Below, in pieces: positions 55,828 through 64,000 of a stretch of 64,000 bases of DNA. The stretch is from Gari tellinella (Eukaryota > Mollusca > Bivalvia > Cardiida > Psammobiidae): the NCBI GenBank assembly GCA_922989275.2, contig OV277868.1, forward strand, positions 51,272,216-51,336,215. Reading direction: 5' to 3'. Both the position numbers and the translations under genes were made by a program. Every line of letters begins with the position of its first letter. Position 1 is the first letter of the stretch. The notes beneath the pieces were generated by a model, which had not been told where the DNA came from, did no database searches, and saw only the letters and a program-made list of their open reading frames with translations.

Positions 55828-56172
55828 CAGGGCAACAATAAGTTGCTCATAAAAATCCTAAGATTTCCAAATTTTCAAGCGAAATTTTTAGAATCGTACA
55901 TGTACCTCTCGCTGCCTGCATGCTCTATTATAGCACTAATGTAACAGCAATATTCAAACTGCTTAGATCCATACCAAACGCCGCATAACGCAGTTTCTGA
56001 TCTGCATGTAAACTGTATGACACCCATATTAATGTTTCCTAAGTAAAAAGGCATACAATTCCAATTTTAAAAGTAAGCGCAGAAATCCAAAGATTACGGT
56101 AAAAATCCGTAGGTTCGGAGAAATTAAGAAAAATCCGAAGATTTTGAAAAATCTAGAGATATGGCAGCCCTG
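55828..56172. mobile_element. Hat2 MITE with beta-core remains
   Basis: Left end CAGGGCAACAATAAGTTG, right end GATATGGCAGCCCTG; GTTGTT on both flanks. The middle holds an eroded Pb-beta1 (CAAACTGCTTAGATCC, GCCGCATAACG). Confidence 0.65.
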
Positions 56173-56264
56173 GTTGTTTCAAACAATTTTGACTTGAATA
56201 ACAATTCGTAAACACAATTCTGTATATATCTGTTAAGAGGGTACACTGTTTAAAGATTCAACGC

Positions 56265-56521
56265 CAGGGCTGCCATAAGTTGATCATAAAAAATCCTAAG
56301 ATTTCAAATTTTCATTTTTTCAGACGCAATTTTACTAAACGTACCTTTACCCCATAGTCAGTTTCTTGTTTTGTAGACATATGACTGCTTAAAACAGGTT
56401 GAAAGTAAAGCAGAATGCGCATTAAGGCGCATTCTGCTTTACTTTCAGCCTGTTTCAAGCTACGGTATGCTAGGATAAAAATCCGAATACTTAGGAAACA
56501 TCCGGAGAAATGGCAGCCCTG
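56265..56521. mobile_element. Hat2 MITE with an alpha core
   Basis: Ends CAGGGCTGCCATAAGTTG and GAGAAATGGCAGCCCTG, flanked by CAACGC on both sides, which supports the boundary. The inside has TTTACCCCATAGTCAG and palindrome AATGCGCATTAAGGCGCATT. Confidence 0.8.
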
Positions 56522-57055
56522 CAACGCATAACACTGATTTCCGGCAGCGGAATATGCTGGATTTCCCTTTATGTGACCTTTGGTGGCCACGAGCAATTGT
56601 ACGACAATGGATCCCAGTGATGTAGGCACCAACGGTAGATGAGTGGGTGGGGCAACACCCGCAGTGGCGCGCAGTGTTCATACGCGATCGCAGACTCTCT
56701 GTCTTCAATTAAATTGGGGATCTCGGCAGAGTAAATTTGAAACGATTACGTTTATTTTCTCATAATTTCTCCACTGTTTGTACACTGTTGCCAAGTCTCT
56801 TAGCACTTCCACAGACATAATTAATCCGTTTAGCACAATTCGGGTTTGTTTTCCCGGCTAATAAAAACCTAAGAGCTATTATAAGCAAGGCGTGTGTGCA
56901 TTTCATAAGGATTGAGCCGGAGCCGCGGGATTAAAACTCTCGAAATTTTACGGCGGCGAAGCAACATCAATCAAAATTATTCGAGTTAAATACGTTAGTG
57001 AATCAGTAAAACTATTTAAAGCGTTGTTCAACATCATTTAAAAGCTTTCCACGCT
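56522..57055. other. CpG-richer DNA, possible regulatory or exon relic
   Basis: 56530-56700 is locally GC-rich with overlapping open frames but no recognised domain. 56860-57020 (CCCGGCTAATAAAAACC, GAGCCGGAGCCGCGGG, ATCAATCAAAATTATT) looks like conserved non-coding DNA. Both are impressions only. Confidence 0.3.
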
Positions 57056-57059
57056 AGCG

Positions 57060-57145
57060 ATGAAATCATGATTACCTTTGCAAACAGTTTGGATTCTGAT
57101 GAGACGTCGCGCAAAGCGGCGTCTCATCAGGATCTAAACTGTTTG
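57060..57145. repeat. Beta-type hairpin core
   Basis: GCAAACAGTTTGGATTCTG...GATCTAAACTGTTTG with tip GACGTCGCGCAAAGCGGCGTC. Confidence 0.7.
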
Positions 57146-57349
57146 TCACAATGACAGTATTTATGAAAATGAAATTTTAAAAGTTCTAATTTTAGAACAA
57201 TAGCAGACTAAAAATGTTGCAGCCGAAAATATTACTTTGCGTTCAAAGAATTAATAGTGCTAACAGAGAGTTTATTCAAATTCCTCTTTAATCACAACTT
57301 GGCGAGGCTGTTTTAAACACGTCTCCTTTCAAGCGTAATTTAAAACACT

Positions 57350-57425
57350 ATTTGCAGAACAGTTTAAATCCTGATCAAACGCCGAGTAACTCTGCTTCTG
57401 ATCCGAATTCATACAGTTTGACATC
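57350..57425. repeat. Beta-type hairpin core, eroded
   Basis: GCAGAACAGTTTAAATCCTG...CCGAATTCATACAGTTTGAC. Confidence 0.55.
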
Positions 57426-57539
57426 CTTTGAAGGCTTTTTGTTCAAATAAAATGACGTAATTTCTAAATTCAGAAAACAATGCAGACTTATAATTTTGAA
57501 GCAGGGTGATTTATTACAATATAAGGGTTGCGTCTGAAC

Positions 57540-57745
57540 ATGCTAGGCGCAACTTGGCTAACGTTTGCAAATAACAGTTTGAATCTTGATCAGCTAGCAA
57601 GACAATCATCGTCTGGTCAGATTCCAAACTGTTTTACTTTCGTATTGAGTATTTCATTCCGAAAGTGGCATAAAAGTTATATTGCGTATTTTCGTAGACG
57701 CCATATATTTCTGAACAGACGAGAAAATCGGCACGACATGGGTTA
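57540..57745. mobile_element. Pb-beta1-related MITE, eroded
   Basis: AACAGTTTGAATCTTGATCAG and GGTCAGATTCCAAACTGTTT with right end near GGGTTAA (57740). Confidence 0.5.
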
Positions 57746-57843
57746 AATGAAGGATGAACCAGAATAACGCGCATTTTCAAAGAATTTGCCGGATATCAAT
57801 AACCGTAACCTTCGATATATCGAATTCACTAAAATCGAACTTA

Positions 57844-58041
57844 CAGTAAAACCTCTCTATAACGGCCACTAAATTGTGTAAAGTATTAAGTGTACGCGAC
57901 TGCTTAAAGCAAGGTGAGAGTAAAACAGAAAGCTCCTTTAGGAGCTTTCTGTTTTACTGTCACCTTGCTTTAAGGTGTCACCTGTCTTTTATACAATTAA
58001 TTAGCCTTTATTTTAGTGGTCGTAATAGAGAGATTTTACTG
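57844..58041. mobile_element. Ta-alpha MITE in a Ta-gamma relic
   Basis: 198 bases, ends CAGTAAAACCTCTCTATAAC and complement, TA at both edges, core AAACAGAAAGCTCCTTTAGG with complement. The flanks (CGATATATCGAATTCAC, GAGTTATCGAATTCC) are remains of a Ta-gamma element. Confidence 0.85.
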
Positions 58042-58128
58042 TAGTCGCTTTCTAATTGAATATGTTAGACTTAAGCGATGTTGAGTTATCGAATTCCATC
58101 TGACGAAATACGGGTTCGTTCTACTCTG

Positions 58129-58664
58129 TAGAGCTCCAGATAAGGGAGTACAGTGCTACATCCCTACAATAGCCCTCCCAACACCGACCTCCTCCTTACA
58201 ACGACCCTTGCCACAGTTCCCTAAACAGGACAACTGTCTTACGTTTTAATGCTGCAATATCGTCTGTTTGAAATTGTCGTCCGCAGTTTCTTTCTCAAAG
58301 TTACATATAAGTGGACATTTTGAAGAAATATAATAACGAGTGACAAACAGCTTGAATCGAGATCAGACGCCGCGTTACGCGGCGTCTGATCTGGATTCAA
58401 GCTGTTTGCAAATGTAAGCCAAGTCCTAATTTCACTCCCCATAACGACTCCCTCAGAACAACACAGACAACGTGTGTCTCCCTTTGGGTGTCGTTGTAGA
58501 GAGGGAACACTGTATTTCAAAAACAACAATGTTTATTTCTGCACAAACCCTATGATATCACGTCGAGGCAATTCCAATGAGTAGTAACACAATATGAGTT
58601 GGTACTGAAATAAAAGAGAAAATGTCGGATTCGTTCCGTTTAATCCCTCTTATCTGAAGTCTTG
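58129..58664. mobile_element. Hat1 MITE split by a Ta-beta2
   Basis: Left end TAGAGCTCCAGATAAGG, right end CTTATCTGAAGTCTTG. Of the palindrome CCTATGATATCAC...GTAACACAATATG only a shortened form remains. The Ta-beta2 is at 58151-58512. Confidence 0.7.
58151..58512. mobile_element. Ta-beta2 MITE
   Basis: 362 bases, ends CAGTGCTACATCCCTAC and GTTGTAGAGAGGGAACACTG, TA on both flanks, beta core AAACAGCTTGAATCGAGATC with tip CGCCGCGTTACGCGGCG. Full-length. Confidence 0.85.
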
Positions 58665-58993
58665 TACTGCATAGTCAGCTCCATGTATCGAGGTTCGACT
58701 ATACGGTCTCACTCCGATATCTCGAACTCTCCTAGGTCGAACTGATCCATTTTTCTAAGGAAAAACGTAAGCCACGTTTTAACTTTGGAACAAGGATTTG
58801 CCCGGCTTAGACGAGATATATAGCAATAATGAATCCCAACAGTAGAAAAAAAGGGACGCTGAGTAAATCGGCGTCTCGCCTGGATCAATACTGTTTGCAC
58901 AAGTAATTCCAATTTCATTTATCTTATCTTCTTTTTAAAGGCATAATATAATTCACTGTACATGAATGAATACAATAATAAGAATATGTGTAG
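58665..58993. other. Eroded Ta-gamma and beta relics
   Basis: CGAGGTTCGACTATACG and CCACGTTTTAACTTTGG (Ta-gamma), then a beta half ACGCTGAGTAAATCGGCGTC at 58857-58895. Confidence 0.5.
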
Positions 58994-59210
58994 TTTAACC
59001 ATTTCACTCTCAATGACGCCTTAAAACGCGTTTGAAAACAGTTCAGGTCCTGAACAGACACCGCATAACGCGGCGTCTGATCAGGACCGAAACTGTTTGA
59101 CACTCTTATCGATATCTATTAAGTCATACAACCTTAAATCTAACTTTGAAACGTGTCTTGCAGACAACAGTACTGAAGCATACGACACTAAAGCGGTGAA
59201 GGGGTGAACA
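58994..59210. mobile_element. Pb-beta1 MITE
   Basis: TTAACCATTTCACTCTC at the left, AAGCGGTGAAGGGGTGAA at the right, tip CACCGCATAACGCGGCG. Confidence 0.75.
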
Positions 59211-59238
59211 TATCCCGAATAATTTGATCACGGAAGGT

Positions 59239-59381
59239 TTAACCATTTCACTGCCCTGACGTGAAAATGGTTTAAAACAAATGTAATACTGTAATGAGTG
59301 TCAAACAGATTGTTGGATTCAAACATATCAAACTGTTTGCAAATAACGATTGTACTCGGGGTAAAGCAGTGGCGTGGTTAA
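59239..59381. mobile_element. Pb-beta1 MITE, internally deleted
   Basis: TTAA at both edges, CCATTTCACTGCCCTGACGT at the left, GGGTAAAGCAGTGGCGTGG at the right; the hairpin is reduced to TTGTTGGATTCAAAC. Confidence 0.7.
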
Positions 59382-59760
59382 ATGTCACTGAATAATTAGA
59401 ACGGAATAAAACCCTTATATACTGCTATGCACCTTCCATTAAGTTTCGTTTATACCACATTGGATAGAAGGAAATATATTTGTGCTAAAGGAAGACGACC
59501 CGTACCAAATGAAACAAAGGGAGGTTACTCTTAAGTATATCTATTTACAATGAATTGACTTTGTGTTGGATGGATGAGTTGGGTTTTACGGCATTGCAGC
59601 ACAGAAAAGGTCACATTACGCCGATGAATGAGGCGATGAGATGATGGTAAGGGTGATTTCAGGATTATGATTGGGTCTTCACAGACGATATATTTGAGGC
59701 AGACGACAATTCAACATGATAAGGGTAGACTGTCATTATCTGAAGGAGAATACAAAATTC
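59382..59760. other. Unassigned DNA
   Basis: Nothing recognised. Confidence 0.45.
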
Positions 59761-60009
59761 TTAACTCATTCACCCCTGACATTTTTAATGGACGATTCCT
59801 ATTTCAAAATAAGTTTAGTCCATTTTTGACTATTTAGGGATGATTTTAACTATATTTCAAAATGACAAACAGTGTAGACCCTGATCAGAGGGCTCCTTAA
59901 GGAACCCTCTGACCAGGGTCTAAATTGTTTGCATGGAACAAGTTTAATCCTCACAGGTATATTGTTTGTAAATGACGAGTATACTCGTCGCTAGGGTTCA
60001 ATGTGTTAA
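59761..60009. mobile_element. Pb-beta2 MITE
   Basis: TTAA at both edges, CTCATTCACCCCTGAC at the left, ACTCGTCGCTAGGGTTCAAT at the right; core GATCAGAGGGCTCCTTAAGG and complement. Confidence 0.85.
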
Positions 60010-60169
60010 CAAAGTATACTACTTATTTGAAGACAAAATGTAGTAAACTACTGATTTGAAGGCCAAATGTAAAGCGAAGCTTTCTGCTTTAGTTTTTTCC
60101 TGTCACAAACTGTCATTTAAATTGGTAAAGCTATAACTATTTTTATTACTAAAACTACTTCAGCGCCAC

Positions 60170-60510
60170 CAACAACAACACATGAAATACAACTGCTGCG
60201 ACAACTGCTATTACTACTTCTACTACTACTACATGTATTACTACTACTACTACTACTACTACTACTATTACTACAACAACAATTACTACTACTTCTACTA
60301 CATGTACTACTACTATTACTACTACTACTAGATCTACTACTATTATACACTTCTTCTATTACTACTGTTACAACCACTATACTGCTACTGTTACTACTAC
60401 TACCACTGCTACTGTTGCTGTTGCTTAAACTATTAATGCTACTGATGGTGTTGCTAAATTACTTCTAAAACTACTATTTTGACTACTACTTATGCTAATG
60501 CTAATGCTAC
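60170..60510. repeat. (TAC)n-rich trinucleotide tract
   Basis: Interrupted CTA/TAC/TGC triplets over about 340 bases. The Ser-rich open frame it creates on the minus strand is an artefact. Confidence 0.85.
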
Positions 60511-60685
60511 TATACTATTTATAGGATCGATGAACGCATACAGCAGAAAATGTATTATAGAAAGCTGCTACAGGAGCTTTCTACATTACTTTTGTCGAGC
60601 TTATAAACTCATTTTCCTTCACAGATCATAATTAATGTCATTTCAGTTTGTCTATGAATTAAATATCGTACTGACAGTCGTTAAA

Positions 60686-60912
60686 ATACCCTTTCCCTCT
60701 TAATGACGCAAAAAAGCGCGTATGCGAACAGTTTGGATCCTGATCAGACTCCAAACGGTTTGACACTCGTATCGATATGTTTTAAGTCATACTACATTGA
60801 ATTTAACTTTGAAACGATCTTGAAAACAACAAAATTGCAGCAGACGACAATGAAACGTTGCAAGGGTAAAAATCCCACGATTAATTTGGCAGCGAAAGAG
60901 TTCAATGACAAT
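60686..60912. mobile_element. Pb-beta1 MITE, tip-deleted
   Basis: TACCCTTTCCCTCTTAATG at the left, AACAGTTTGGATCCTGATCA with no tip, then AGCAGACGACAATG. Same tip-less form as 43133-43317. Confidence 0.65.
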
Positions 60913-60913
60913 A

Positions 60914-61308
60914 CCGTCGTATCTCGATAACTCGTACTATTTCATTGAAACTTACCTGCAGTTCTACTGTTGAATTTGGATAACTCAAATTCACTAAAAC
61001 CAATACCTCGGAGCCTGTTTCTACTATTGAAAACAGTTGACCACGTAAAGCACGTTGAAAGTAAAGCAGAATGCGCCTTCAGGTGCAATCTGCTTTACTA
61101 ACAGTCTGCTTTTAGGTACCATCTGATTGTATATAGAAAATATTCCTTTTGGTATTTTCGTCAGTGGAGGAAAAAGGCGTAATTATGGAGTATTGGACTA
61201 TGTGGTATATACCCGTATTTCAAAGTACTACGTGGCTAAGCCACATTTTAACATTGAGATACGGGTATATTCGCCATACCCGAGTTTCTAGTCACAACGG
61301 TTCGACTG
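60914..61308. mobile_element. Ta-gamma MITE split by a Pb-alpha
   Basis: Left end CGTCGTATCTCGATAACTCG, right end TCACAACGGTTCGACTG with TA flanks; inner stem ATACCCGTATTTCAAAG / ...GAGATACGGGTAT. The Pb-alpha occupies about 60990-61190. Confidence 0.65.
60990..61190. mobile_element. Pb-alpha MITE, eroded
   Basis: CCTCGGAGCCTGTTTCTAC, AAAGCAGAATGCGCC / GGTGCAATCTGCTTT, right end ...GTGGAGGAAAAAGGCG. Confidence 0.65.
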
Positions 61309-61315
61309 TACATAT

Positions 61316-61513
61316 ACGATACGACTTCTCTATTGCGACTACTAATAAAGAAGCCTAATTGATTGTATGAAAGACGGATGACAGCTTAAAGCAAAGCGAA
61401 TGTAAAACAGAAAGCTTTCTGTCATACTTCCGCCTTGCTTCAAACAATCCCCTGCCTTAACGCTTAATAATAAACATTAATTAGTAGTCGTAATAGAGGG
61501 GGGTTACAGTTTA
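61316..61513. mobile_element. Ta-alpha MITE, one arm short
   Basis: ACGACTTCTCTATTGCGACTAC at the left, GTCGTAATAGAGGGGGGTTACAG at the right, AAACAGAAAGCTTTCTGTC tip. Confidence 0.65.
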
Positions 61514-61940
61514 TATATCCTATTATCCTGCTTGGATGCATATGAGTTCTAATATTAGTTGATTCACGCCTAATTTGCTAATAATTCACTGCAACTGCGC
61601 AAGACTTATTTTTCCAACGGCCGATTATTTGGCGACATATTACGGCCGACTTACTGCAAGAAATCTGTTTTGTTTACAAATAGTCTCGACACTTGATATA
61701 GCGGACGTCAAAAGTAAGTCACTGGTGTCCAAAAGGTTTTGATATTTTATGAAGAAACATGCCCAGCTTTTCAGACATGCAGATTTTAATTCATTCATCC
61801 CTGTAATTTCAGATAGACAATGCCGGTTTCTAATAAAGTACAATACATGCCTGTAAGATGTGGAGGTGGGTGTACCCTCAACCCGACCTTAGGGCGGGGG
61901 AAATCGATGGGCTACATGGTATTTACCGGCTATACGAAAT
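61514..61940. other. Unassigned DNA
   Basis: Nothing recognised; the open frame at 61640-61843 has no domain. Confidence 0.45.
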
Positions 61941-61949
61941 ACGTTAGGC

Positions 61950-62180
61950 GTGAGTGTGCTAGAAGCGGATTTGTAGTCTATCGTTAACGCCCTTGACTAG
62001 TAACACAGGGGTCACTGGTTCGAGTCTCCACAGCATCAAATAAGTTTACTAATGGTCATAAGGACGATACCGGAAAAACCAAGGTCCCATGTATCGGTGC
62101 TATATACCGGACATGTAAAAGAATCAATGGTTTCTCCAACAGTGTTGATTCCATCTATATCCTTGCACCTCCACTCCCAA
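61950..62180 (+). mobile_element. tRNA-derived SINE
   Basis: TAGTCTATCGTTAACGC is an A-box/D-arm-like sequence and CACTGGTTCGAGTCTCC a good B box about 45 bases later, the spacing of a tRNA promoter. The body continues through ACCGGAAAAACCAAGGTCCC. No foldable anticodon arm, so not a functional tRNA. Confidence 0.55.
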
Positions 62181-62425
62181 CAAAAAGCTTATGATCTGGA
62201 GGAACGTTAATACTTCATATATTTCTTCCTTCCAGCAGAAAGGCTAAAACAGGCTATTGATTAATTGATTAAGCCAAACTTTTATATGCTTATATCTATT
62301 GGTTACAGCAAATTTTGCATTTTGCTTTTAGGACCAATTCTCGCCAAAACATAACCCTCTATAAATACATTTATACATGCACAAGTTTGATGACAAGCTT
62401 TTTATCATATTTTTCAATAACTCAG

Positions 62426-62575
62426 ACGGTCAATTACATGCATAAAGTTAACACAAACGATGGCGCTTATAAGCAAGAAAGAAAAAACGGACTTGCGTTA
62501 AAGAGAAATCCAGAATTGGCCTTAAAACTTGTAAATGAAGAAGACGAAGAAGAAAGTTTATTTGACTTTATATAA
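62426..62575 (+). CDS. Probable last coding exon of a host gene
   Basis: A pyrimidine-rich acceptor (TTTATCATATTTTTC...CTCAG, 62401-62425) leads, in phase 0, into 49 codons: TVNYMHKVNTNDG, then a basic stretch KQERKNGLALK, and an acidic end NEEDEEESLFDFI before TAA at 62573. AATAAA follows at 62640. Acceptor, coding texture, stop and poly(A) signal agree with a 3'-terminal exon on the plus strand. I do not recognise the protein. The upstream exon was not found. The same frame is open back to 62315, so the acceptor could instead be the one at 62331 (GCTTTTAG); the composition upstream of 62426 is less protein-like. Confidence 0.5.
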   Translation, partial: TVNYMHKVNTNDGAYKQERKNGLALKRNPELALKLVNEEDEEESLFDFI

Positions 62576-62639
62576 CTTCACTTAAACTATACAGTTTCTC
62601 GCCGTACAAACATATAAATATTTATCAAGATCTATATCT

Positions 62640-62645
62640 AATAAA
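62640..62645 (+). promoter_or_regulatory. Poly(A) signal AATAAA
   Basis: Lies 65 bases after the stop codon of the terminal exon. Confidence 0.5.
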
Positions 62646-62709
62646 TTTCAACCAGAATTAACAGCTTGTATGAGCCAGCACGTGCAGAATGAATGTCAGG
62701 CGCCTTTAT

Positions 62710-62724
62710 CCCCCCCCCCCCCCC
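62710..62724. repeat. C15 homopolymer
   Basis: Fifteen C in a row; length is prone to sequencing error. Confidence 0.9.
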
Positions 62725-62775
62725 GCAACCCCACCTATAATTATTAGTTATGCTAAACTACATTTCAAAACAAAC

Positions 62776-62866
62776 AATTGAGCTCAGTTTGGGATTCGAA
62801 CCCGTGCAGAGAATTTGTTCTGCTCAAAGTAATGTAGCTTAATAGGTTACTCAATTGGACAAATGG
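62776..62866 (-). repeat. tRNA-like sequence (SINE relic)
   Basis: On the minus strand GGGTTCGAATCCC is a perfect B box; TGTCCAATTGAGTAACC upstream resembles an A box. Spacing fits a tRNA-derived SINE. Confidence 0.4.
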
Positions 62867-63009
62867 GATTGAAGCCTTACTTTTGGCCAGGCCTATACAC
62901 TAACCACTGTCCACTTCTTTAACATGGTCAAGTGATCTTTTGGCGCCTTGGTCTATGTAATAATACCACAATGCACTTAACCTTCGGAACGCCTCGGATA
63001 TATTCGTCA

Positions 63010-63095
63010 TGATAGTCACAAACAGTTTGGATCCAGATGAGACGCCGCATTACGCGGCGTCTCATCTGGATCCAAACTGTTTGACACTCATATGG
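63010..63095. repeat. Beta-type hairpin, perfect
   Basis: CAAACAGTTTGGATCCAGAT, tip GACGCCGCATTACGCGGCGTC, then ATCTGGATCCAAACTGTTTG: a fully paired stem. Confidence 0.8.
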
Positions 63096-63185
63096 CTACA
63101 ACCGAAAAGACACTGCAAATAAATCAACTTTTATTCAAAATGTAGACTACAAATCTTGCAGGCGACAATGAAATAAGATGCTAAA

Positions 63186-63596
63186 GGCTAAGCTCACCGC
63201 ACCGTGCAAATTTAATACCCAGGGCGTCCGACTGTTTGAAGTGTTGGCACCTCTGTCATTTTTGTTACGCACTTGAGTATGAAATATAATTATTTAAACT
63301 ATCATCTGTAGAAAACTCGCCGAAAATCTGTTTGTTTTAGGATTTTGGGGCTTACACAAACTTTTACAATACTTGACAGGAGAAATTTTGATATTTTATC
63401 CAGATTACGGCGGGGTTTAGTGGTTGGGCAACGCGCTGGAAAATGTCCTCGCGCTGGGATCTTAAGCCACACACCGTGTTTGGGGCTTGTAGTCTTGTAG
63501 GTAAGGCCGGTAGACGTCGTGGCGGCCCAAGGTCCGCGGACATGAATAGTAAATAACAAATCCACTTACACCAAAATAGCATTACGGTGAGCTGAC
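63186..63596. repeat. Possible inverted-repeat element with GC-rich interior
   Basis: AGCTCACCG at the left and CGGTGAGCT at the right. The interior 63410-63550 is GC-rich (CGCTGGAAAATGTCCTCGCG) with open frames on the minus strand but no known domain. Confidence 0.35.
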
Positions 63597-63645
63597 CAGG
63601 AAGGTAGTTATGTGGTCAAGTTGAACTAAAGGCGATCCGTTACTA

Positions 63646-63890
63646 CAGTGGGGAAGACGTAATTCTTACCTAATGAATACGTTTATGCTAAAACAACTAT
63701 TTTCATGGCAAACAGTGCAGCGTCAGATCAGACGCCGGGAAACCCCGGTATTTGATCAAGTTCCAAACTATTTGCTATTTAGTTTAAGATTAATCGTTAC
63801 CATTTTTATTAAAATATGTTATTTACTACATTTTATTGCATTGTGTTTCGTTTCGTTTAAACGGAAAAGAAGACAATCTCTTCTCCACTG
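63646..63890. mobile_element. Ta-beta1 MITE, diverged
   Basis: 245 bases, ends CAGTGGGGAAGACGTAATTC and GACAATCTCTTCTCCACTG, TA on both flanks, core GATCAGACGCCGGGAAACC. An older copy. Confidence 0.8.
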
Positions 63891-63899
63891 TAAGACATT

Positions 63900-64000
63900 A
63901 CTTGTGTAACCAGTTTGGCGTCTTACTCAGAATAGCGGTCGTAATGCGGCGTCTGATGATCTATATATATATAGATATAGATCCAAACTCTTTGCAATGT
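63900..64000. repeat. Beta-type relic at window edge
   Basis: ACCAGTTTGGCGTC, GTAATGCGGCGTCTGATGAT, GATCCAAACTCTTTGC. Cut or eroded. Confidence 0.5.

Noticed and set aside
60117..60377. Ser-rich open frame, minus strand
   Set aside because: Produced by the (TAC)n tract; no non-repetitive coding sequence.
641..63890. CRISPR array
   Set aside because: The recurring palindromes are dispersed, have transposon ends and target duplications, and lack regular spacers.

Overview
The window reads as animal nuclear DNA, most likely a mollusc and perhaps a bivalve (inference). It is AT-rich, gene-poor, often carries the TACATGTA-type palindromes common in bivalve genomes, and is crowded with short hairpin transposons. 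There are no bacterial operons, rRNA genes or CRISPR arrays. Almost every open frame above 60 codons is a chance product of a repeat. Four coding objects stand out: a broken Penelope-like reverse transcriptase (34.5-36.3 kb, minus), a small two-exon zinc-finger gene carried inside a CACTG-ended DNA transposon (51.9-52.8 kb, minus), a probable host first exon with a YY1-type start (46.5 kb, minus) and a probable host last exon with a poly(A) signal (62.4 kb, plus). A short LINE reverse-transcriptase C-terminus lies at 12.3-12.5 kb.

Most of the rest is MITEs (non-autonomous DNA transposons). I name them by target site and hairpin core. Pb-alpha: TTAA sites, core around AAAGCAGAATGCGCC. Pb-beta1: TTAA sites, core GCAAACAG...GATCAGACGCCG. 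Pb-beta2: TTAA sites, core AAACAGTG...GATCAGAGGGC. Ta-beta1: TA sites, ends CAGTGGAGAA. Ta-beta2: TA sites, ends CAGTGCTCCCTCTC. Ta-alpha: TA sites, ends CAGTAAAACCTC. Ta-gamma: TA sites, ends CAGTCGAACCTC. Gc: ends GGGGCCCGTTT. Hat1: ends CAGGGCTCCAGATAAG. Hat2: ends CAGGGCTGCCAT. The TTAA families look piggyBac-like and the TA families Tc1/pogo-like. The same two hairpin cores recur inside elements whose ends belong to different superfamilies, which is the most unusual general property of the window.

Layout. 0-2.2 kb: MITEs, including a Pb-alpha copy inserted into the TTAA at the hairpin tip of another. 2.2-9.8 kb: 100%-identical interleaved duplications (A-B-A'-B') and a 1.7-kb field of AGATCT palindromes. 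9.8-22.4 kb: dense nested MITEs. 22.4-26.9 kb: inverted-repeat elements and possible exon-like DNA. 26.9-32.4 kb: a giant foldback element built of 21-bp repeats, split by a 3.6-kb element with 38-bp terminal inverted repeats. 33.0-37.8 kb: a Penelope-like element with 993-bp direct terminal repeats. 37.8-50 kb: mostly unrecognised DNA with scattered MITEs and the candidate host first exon. 50.4-53.3 kb: the CACTG element with the zinc-finger gene and a heat-shock-element-like array. 53.4-64 kb: further MITEs, a (TAC)n tract, SINE-like pieces and the candidate host last exon.

The two candidate host exons point away from each other, so two genes may flank the 46.5-62 kb interval. Their intermediate exons were not found. 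All family assignments rest on reading ends, target duplications and motifs by eye; no database search was possible.
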